The notes beneath the pieces were generated by a model. That model was not told the origin of the DNA. It was given only the letters and a program-made list of their open reading frames with translations, and searched no databases. Shown piece by piece: positions 57,981 to 64,000 of a stretch of 64,000 nt of DNA. How positions within the stretch are numbered: the stretch's first letter is position 1; every line of letters starts with the position of its first letter. The DNA is from Catonia carolina (lineage: Eukaryota; Arthropoda; Insecta; Hemiptera; Achilidae). Location of the stretch: assembly GCA_035578175.1 (NCBI GenBank), contig JAQMRL010000004.1, forward strand, positions 38,494,901 to 38,558,900, written 5' to 3'. Made by a program: the position numbers and the translations under genes.

Positions 57981-58357
57981 CCAGGAACCGTGATGAAAAC
58001 GAATTTAATTCTTTTTATCGGAAGCCAAAAGAAAGGTAATGTCTCGCTAGAATATTATAAAACTAATGTATAATATATTAATATATTACATTAGAATATT
58101 AATATATTCTGCTAAATTAAAATTGTACAGACACGGATATTTTTCAACTTCAAGCACAAAGGCTACGTTGGCTGCTTCGTCTGCCATGATTATACGCGAC
58201 CGGTCGAGCAAATATTGGGCAAGCGGAGTCGCATGCGATCGGTTCGATCGAGGTTGTACTGGTGGGAGAGCGAAGATATAAATGTAAGGGTCGGACTCGT
58301 ATCGGACGTCGAGTCGAAGTCGAGTTGCAGTCGAGTTTCACCGGTGTGAGTGCGGCC
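57669..58357 (+). mobile_element. PIF/Harbinger element, internally deleted
   Basis: TTA flanks both sides (57666-57668 and 58358-58360), the 3-bp duplication of this superfamily. The first 28 bp of the left end match the reverse complement of the right end with 2 mismatches in the first 19. CTCGACTTCGACTCG-like words repeat inside both ends. A (TG)n run lies at 57948-57979. The start of a transposase is kept (57831-57908). Confidence 0.87.
57831..57908 (+). pseudogene. Harbinger-like transposase start
   Basis: MSSDEEDVIVPYYYLRRKHE and a stop after 25 codons. The acidic SSDEED start followed by a hydrophobic stretch and basic residues is the usual beginning of HARBI1-like transposases, and resembles MDQDEEDVIVAYCLY at 51421. 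All of the DDE domain has been lost. Confidence 0.6.
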
Positions 58358-58526
58358 TTAGTAGGTGAAATTTTAGTCGATTTGAATGTTTTAGCTCTCT
58401 AGTTGGTCGGATATTTGCGTGATGAGTTTGAGAGTGTTTCAGCGAGATATTTCGCATTTAAGTACTACACTCAGTATAATTTTTACGAGAAATTTAAATA
58501 ATTTTTATAGGGTCTACACACAGTTG

Positions 58527-58700
58527 TATTAATACCGCGTTAGTGGTGTAGTGGTTATCGCTCTACCATACAAAGAAGAAGGTACCCGGTTCGACTCCAG
58601 GCTAAGATCTTGACATTTTTACAAGTTAAAACACATTTTTTCAGTCCCATAACCCACCAATTACCATAATTGATGGATTTTTAGATAAACTGAAAAAAAC
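58527..58700 (+). mobile_element. tRNA-derived SINE
   Basis: A box TAGTGGTGTAGTGGTTATCG (about 58543) and B box GGTTCGACTCC (about 58589) lie 35 bp apart, with a body ending GATAAACTGAAAAAAAC as in the copy at 43082-43245. Confidence 0.76.
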
Positions 58701-59059
58701 AAAAACCAGATTGAAATTATTTATTTCTACTTTTTAGTTTTTAACTATTTTTCTGAAGGTTCGGAGACATCGATTACAGACTTAAGCCTGGATTTAATTC
58801 CGTCTTATTTCTCCTTCAAATGTTTGTTCCTTGCTGCGTAATTTGTTTTATTACGGTACACTCTAATTACTACCACGTAATTAGACTACAACACGAGTTG
58901 TTTTCTTTTCTAGGTCAACTAAGTTCAAAAACTAAATTATTCAACGCTATTATTTTTGCAGTAATACACACAATAAACCAACAATTATTTTCTTGTATTT
59001 ATGCCCTAATATTTATATTTTTGTTAGTTGATTTAAAATAACATAAAAATCTTGGTTAT

Positions 59060-59229
59060 ATATATATTTTATTTAAAGTCGCACCAACTGCTTAGTCATT
59101 ATTGACTACGGTTATGAAACATTAACTGTGGGATTGTCACATGAAAATTTCCAGACCCTGGCCGAGAATCAAACACGGAACCTCCGTGTGGTAGGCTAAT
59201 ATGCTAACCACTGCGCTACGGAGGCGGTC
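59060..59229 (-). mobile_element. tRNA-derived SINE with 14-bp duplication
   Basis: AAAATCTTGGTTAT flanks both sides (59046-59059, 59230-59243). The minus strand starts GACCGCCTCCGTAGCGCAGT (A box GCGCAGTGG) and has a B box at about 59166-59176. The element is 170 bp long with no poly(A). Confidence 0.87.
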
Positions 59230-59640
59230 AAAATCTTGGTTATTAATAGACCTATTATTTGTGTCTATCTAGAGGAAACATTGCAATATCGAAAAACAAA
59301 CGAATATAGGCTATAAACAATCAGTAAGGTGCAGGATATTGAATAAATAATCACTCAACAAAAATGGAAATGGGTGGGCCATTATGAAAAATATAGCTTA
59401 GTTTTATTCTAAAATGTAGATTATGGGCGTAAATAAGGGAACGCGGACGAACACTGGTGCGATGGAAAGGTGACATTAATAGATGGTAGGATTAAACCGG
59501 GAACTTCAAAACACTAAAACGTGGACAAATTTGGAGGAGGATTTTGTTAAATATTGGAAAAATGCGCTACATTAAAAAATAATTTATAATTTATAAGAAT
59601 ATAATCTGTTAAATAATAGATAAATATAAATAAAAGAAGA

Positions 59641-59805
59641 CTGCCTCCGTGGAACAGTGGTTAGCGTGCTAAGTTATAAAGCGGTGGTCCCGGATTCGAT
59701 TCCCGACTATGGACTGGAAAATTATTACACATTCAAATCCCCCACTATTAAATATAACCCAAAGTAGTTAGTCTAGAAATGATAGGTAAATAGACAATAA
59801 AAATA
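59641..59805 (+). mobile_element. tRNA-derived SINE
   Basis: GCCTCCGTGGAACAGTGGTT (A box) and GATTCGATTCCC (B box) lie within 60 bp, and the body is like 59060-59229. The duplication is not clear. Confidence 0.75.
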
Positions 59806-59984
59806 AAGTGTAGTCTAATACTAGAATAAAATAATTGTGATACATGAAAATTTGATTATTATTGAATATTTAATACTAAAAACCATTTAATTAAGCTTTG
59901 AGCTTTTTTGTAACTTACATTTACCACACAAATTTTGTGTGAAATTTGATTTCAATTAAGTTTGCGAAAAACAGACATTAAAAT

Positions 59985-60515
59985 GTTGTTTAGGTCAACA
60001 GCCGAAAGGCTGGTTTGAACCTGTAGAGGTTTTACTAAGTAAAAACGAGGAGTAAGGTGGTTTACCATTGCCTTCCTCACTGAGTTGAAAGAGTATGCTT
60101 ATCAGCATGCCAGGCCCTCCGAAAAGCACTCACTTTCCACCCTGCAAATGACACCTTCACTTCATTCACCACAGGGTCTGGCTGCATAGTGAAATTTATT
60201 ACTCTCAGAGGAGATAACTCTGACTAGTGTCTTTTACACCTCTACCTCTTCTGTTCTTAAATAGTTCAGTCATATAAGTAGCTGACTATGTGATAAGAAA
60301 CAGAACTATTTTTTTATTACTCTCAGTGAAATTTATTACTCTCAGAGGAGATAACTCTGACTAGTGTCTTTTACACCTCTACCTCTTCTGTTCTTAAATA
60401 GTTCAGTCATATAAGTAGCTGACTATGTGATAAGAAACAGAACTATTTTTTTTAGCCCTGGACCAAACAGATAGAATGCAATTAAAATAACAATCCACCT
60501 GCCCGTTTTGGGCAG
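59985..60515 (-). mobile_element. SINE-like repeat, copy 10, with internal duplication
   Basis: A 12-bp duplication AGACATTAAAAT flanks it (59973-59984, 60516-60527). Inside, about 135 bp (about 60188-60310 and 60324-60448) occurs twice almost unchanged, so this copy is longer than the family norm of about 390-400 bp. Confidence 0.83.
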
Positions 60516-60527
60516 AGACATTAAAAT

Positions 60528-61045
60528 AAAAAACTTAATACAGGTGAATTTATGCTTATATATAACAGGAATCTTAATCTCAAAAATGATTCTATCATCG
60601 AAAAGATAGTTTGTGTTTTGCGTCATCCTGTACTTTGCCTACCATGGTACCATAACAATGTTTATTATTCCTACACGAACTACCTTATTATTATGCTATA
60701 TGTACAACCAGTTATTTTTTCCTAAATTTGATTTTAAATGAGGCCTAAAAAATATTATTACAATTTTTTAATATTATTCTTGTCACAAAACGATAGCCAC
60801 ACACGCTGATTTTGAGAAACTCCATTTTTATAATCTCATAAAGTTTATATATAACTTTAGATTTTATTTTCCATTTTTTTTCTTAAAATAAGATTGGAGT
60901 TAACACAAATCAAATTTAATTTATCTGTAAATTGTCCCGATTAACCTGATTCTTCTGTATTTGTTTTATTTAATTAAATCGTCTAAATAAACTAACGGGT
61001 AGTTGTAAAAAAAGTGTACCTATAGTTCCAAAATTGAAATAAAGA
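60528..61045. other. AT-rich intergenic stretch
   Basis: Nothing recognised. Confidence 0.4.
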
Positions 61046-61049
61046 ATAA

Positions 61050-61150
61050 AAATCTGGTGTGAAACACTCACAGGACTTGCTAATGTAAATAATTAACAAT
61101 ATAACATTATGTTTAATTATAAGTAAACAATGTAATATGAAAAATATAAC
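61050..61150 (-). repeat. 1-kb repeat, 3' fragment
   Basis: AAAAATCTGGTGTGAAACAC at 61049-61068 is the terminal hairpin region of the family in minus orientation; the rest fades by 61150. Confidence 0.6.
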
Positions 61151-61354
61151 CTAATTTGTCAACATAATCAGTTATGTTCAATGTGTCTAAGGAAATAGAC
61201 GTGTTTGTCAGCTGCCTTTGCTTTCTACCTGATCATATAGTATACCTGTGCTCTGTTCGTTACGTTAATCGAGTTGTTCAACTTTTAGCTTTCAATACTA
61301 TATAGGTTATTATTATTCGTTTGAAATTTAATTTTTACAATTCGATTCTCTATC

Positions 61355-61612
61355 ATGTCCGGAAAAAACATAACACACGTACCAACCAGGGTCAACAACA
61401 AAACAACACGCCGATGATACAGGAGACAATCAAAAAATGTATGCTAGACGACGCTTTCACAGAAAGCTTAATAAACAGTATTGCTGAGAGAGTAAGCATC
61501 ATCGTGATTGCAAAGCTAGAAGGCAAGCTCAAAAGTCTTAGCGAAGATTGTCAGCAGCTTAAAGAAGAGCTGGCGGTGACAAAAACAGACCTTGGCCTTA
61601 AATGTGATGATC
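61355..61612 (+). pseudogene. LINE ORF1 N-terminal fragment (coiled coil)
   Basis: Open from about 61321. After MIQETIKKCMLDDAFTESLI comes a Leu/Glu/Lys-rich heptad-like stretch (SIAERVSIIVIAKLEGKL, then EDCQQLKEELAVTKTDLGLK) and CDDL, where relatives continue as an RNA-binding domain. A pyrimidine tract at 61613 breaks it. Coiled-coil ORF1 proteins trimerise on element RNA. Confidence 0.55.
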
Positions 61613-62210
61613 TGTCTCTCTTCTTCTTCTTCTTTTTCTTCTTTTTCTTACTATCAAGGATTAGGCGTAAGCTTGTTCCAAACTCACAAACAATCCTACA
61701 CATATACATATTCAACCTGTACATTTCGACTACTGCATCTTCTCCGAGGTCTTCCCTCCTCCCTTCTTCCAACTGGAACGCATTCCGTCACTTTTAAAGG
61801 TATTCTCTCCTCTGCCATCAATGTTGCTTCATTGATTCCGGTACTCCTCCACTTTTTCATTCAAGCTAAATACCCCAAACTCAGATCTAATTTCCTCGTT
61901 ATGTATTAGATCCAGCCTCGAGCAGCCTTTCACCCTTCTTAAAAACCTCATTTCAGCTGCTTGGATCATACTTTCTTGGCGTTTCGTGGTGGTCCATGTT
62001 TCACTTCCATAAAGGACTGGGGCTGCTATTACCTTGCAGAGCTTCACTACTGTCTCTGTTCTAGCTCTGTTACCCAGTGTCCTGTTAATGGCACCACAAA
62101 AGTAGCTTGGAATTTATTTATTTTATTTTCGACATACAAGTCCCTATCAAAGTTCACATTGCAGCCCAGATAGTTATAGTAAAAAATCTCTGTCTGCTCT
62201 CGAATTCTTC
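61613..62210 (-). pseudogene. LINE C-terminal fragment, inserted in ORF1
   Basis: It begins on plus with a CTTCTTCTTCTTCTTTTTC tract, which is the GAA-type tail on minus. It includes 61829-62047 reading KLCKVIAAPVLYGSETWTT and RFLRRVKGCSRLD. It appears to have landed in the ORF1 at 61355-61612. A clean duplication was not found. Confidence 0.7.
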
Positions 62211-64000
62211 ATTAGCCCTCCTATATATTCAGCCAGTTAGTTTACAGTCGAGTCAGTTTACGTTTTGTCTGTGATTGAGTGAGCATATTCCATAGTGCAT
62301 ACCAGTACGTTAGAAAAGGTCAACGTTACTGGGAATAACTATTTATTGTTTAACTTTCATTTATTTTGTATATATTTTGTAAGTAAAGTTAGTAAATTGT
62401 TTAAGTTATTTATTGTATTAGTTAATTTTAATTAGTTTGTTACTTATTAAGTAATTTAATTGTAATTTACTTGTAGATTTTGTTGCTCATTTAATTATTG
62501 TAATTTTTAGTTGTAATAAATACTTGTAATTTTAAACTTTAGTGTGTTAATTATTTAATTTACCCAAATCCCGAAACCGACCTTAGAAATACAATACTTT
62601 CTTTCCCTATAATTCTTATAGCACCAAGACAAAGTAAAAACCGTTACCCGTTAATATTCACACATTTGTACGATATTAAAAAAATATTATAATTCACAGA
62701 ACTGGTAGATACTTCTGAAACACAGTAGTTTTAAAGCAGTTCAAACATCACACAGATTCATGCATATGTATTAATTTAACTTGTAATGTTATTCATCCTT
62801 GATCTGCATTTGTGTTAGTCACTATAATTATATTGCAACGTAGTGAATGAATACTGCACGTTAGTCACTGAATAGTGCATTAACCTGGTATCTATCACTC
62901 AGTTCAAACGGTTAACTTATATAATTATCGTTATCGTCATAATCTATCGATTTCACTTCAATTATAACTTTTACACAATTATATTCATCTAATAAGCCTG
63001 TTTACCACATTTATCTACAAAAAATATAAAATACATACTATGTATTTGTATTTCTTACATTAACCTTTGCGATTTCATAGTTTCATTTATCATGTTGATT
63101 AACGCAAAATCAATGCAACAATTAGTCCACTTTTTCATAATATATTGTGAAAAACAACTGAATGTTTATTAAGGTTTTTATAATAAACTTTAAGGAAATA
63201 AATACACCTGTAACGGTACACACATGTTAAAATGAACCTACTTATGACCCATTTTTTCAAAAACCATTTGAATATAGCTCACTGAAACTTAGCAGTCCTA
63301 TCTCTATAAATAAAATTGTGATTTTGGCTGTACAATTTTCCAAAATGCCCCAAATTTTGTATCTACGCCAGATGTACCACGTAAACACCGAAAATAAGTT
63401 CAGCTGAATTTTTGTCTGTTTGTATGTTACGGCATCACACAAGAACCGCTGAAATAAATTCAATGAATTTCGGTATCTAGGTTCTGGACATAATCGAAAT
63501 GAAAAGACTATAAACTTTTTTTAATATCACGAAGGGATCGCGGAGTTCAAAACGATGGGTAAAAAAAACTACGAATATCTCCGTTAAAAGTCAATGTATT
63601 AAAAATTTTATATAATCGAAATTATGAAACGTTGAAGAGAAATAAGTTATTATGTAAAGTTTTTCATTTTCATGCATAATAACGGAGATATTACCAATTT
63701 AAAAAATATAAACCAATGTTTTTAGAATATTATCTTACAAAATAAACAGGACAATAAACACAGGCTACGCGCCGGGAAACCCCGTATTCATTGAATCAGT
63801 TACCTACCTACCCAGTCCACCAGTACCTTAAAAGCCTACACCTTTTCTCGGACACATTGTCAAAAATGAATCAGTCGTCTTAATAGTGGTCACCATCGTG
63901 GTGTTCCTATTGTGATTTACCTTTCATTTATTATAAAAATAATAAAGCGCTGCATATCTTAATTTAAGACCACCAAGATCTCGCTTTTATTTTACGTTCA
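62211..64000. other. AT-rich stretch, unresolved repeats
   Basis: 62260-62560 has a TTTAGTTAATT-rich body ending in an AATAAATACTTG poly(A) signal and could be part of an LTR, but no second LTR or TG/CA ends are seen. 63410-63700 has a TTTTTGTCTGTTTGTATG-type block and inverted AATATCTCCGTTA words (about 63582 and 63682) typical of insect repeats. No gene was found. Confidence 0.3.

Noticed and set aside
58527..59720. Genuine tRNA genes
   Set aside because: The A and B boxes belong to SINE heads with degenerate arms and SINE bodies; none folds as an intact tRNA by eye.
62260..62560. Solo LTR
   Set aside because: There is an AATAAA signal, but no TG/CA ends, target duplication or second copy were found.

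Overview
The window looks like an AT-rich insect nuclear genome segment, possibly hemipteran; the order is a guess from repeat content only. It holds no convincing host protein-coding gene. It is an accessory, gene-poor region built from layers of transposable elements: non-LTR retrotransposons (RTE-like, Jockey-like, R1-like and several older families), short non-autonomous retroelements, tRNA-derived SINEs, and DNA-transposon derivatives (mariner, hAT, PIF/Harbinger, pogo-like and unclassified inverted-repeat elements).

Layout. 41-1008 is a palindromic mariner derivative with TA duplications. 1.0-12.9 kb holds copies of a SINE-like family with an (AAC)n tail, three copies or fragments of a roughly 1-kb non-coding repeat that carries a TG microsatellite at a fixed place, a pogo-like end, a 612-bp inverted-repeat element and LINE tail fragments. 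13.2-14.8 kb is LINE wreckage with an RTE-like copy inserted between 12-bp duplications. 18.2-18.8 kb is a GC-rich island with a TATA box and a perfect histone-type 3' stem-loop on the minus strand. 20811-25199 is a probably full-length Jockey-like LINE (minus strand, three frameshifts, 12-bp target duplication) inserted in a copy of the 1-kb repeat, next to a tRNA-SINE at 25220-25562. 27677-30962 is a full-length RTE-like LINE (plus strand, 11-bp target duplication) whose 982-codon frame is broken only by one stop. 31170-31622 and 38105-39673 are 5'-truncated copies of one R1-like LINE, each with its own 9-bp duplication. 32.5-33.5 and 40.2-41.1 kb are long copies of the 1-kb repeat in opposite orientation. 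37.08-38.06 kb is an unclassified element with inverted ends and a recurring palindromic motif. 43-50 kb mixes tRNA-SINEs and LINE tails. 50857-51571 and 57669-58357 are PIF/Harbinger remnants. 54.5-55.8 kb is a three-layer nest. 59-60.5 kb holds SINEs with clean duplications, and 61.3-62.2 kb has LINE ORF1 and LINE tail pieces.

How the parts fit. The RTE-like and Jockey-like elements carry recognisable endonuclease and reverse transcriptase domains and could have supplied enzymes in trans to the SINEs, though which drives which cannot be decided here. Exact target duplications and nesting give a relative order: the 1-kb repeat and the LINE tails are old; the RTE, Jockey, R1 and several SINE insertions are younger. 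Domain and family calls come from reading motifs by eye; no database search was possible.
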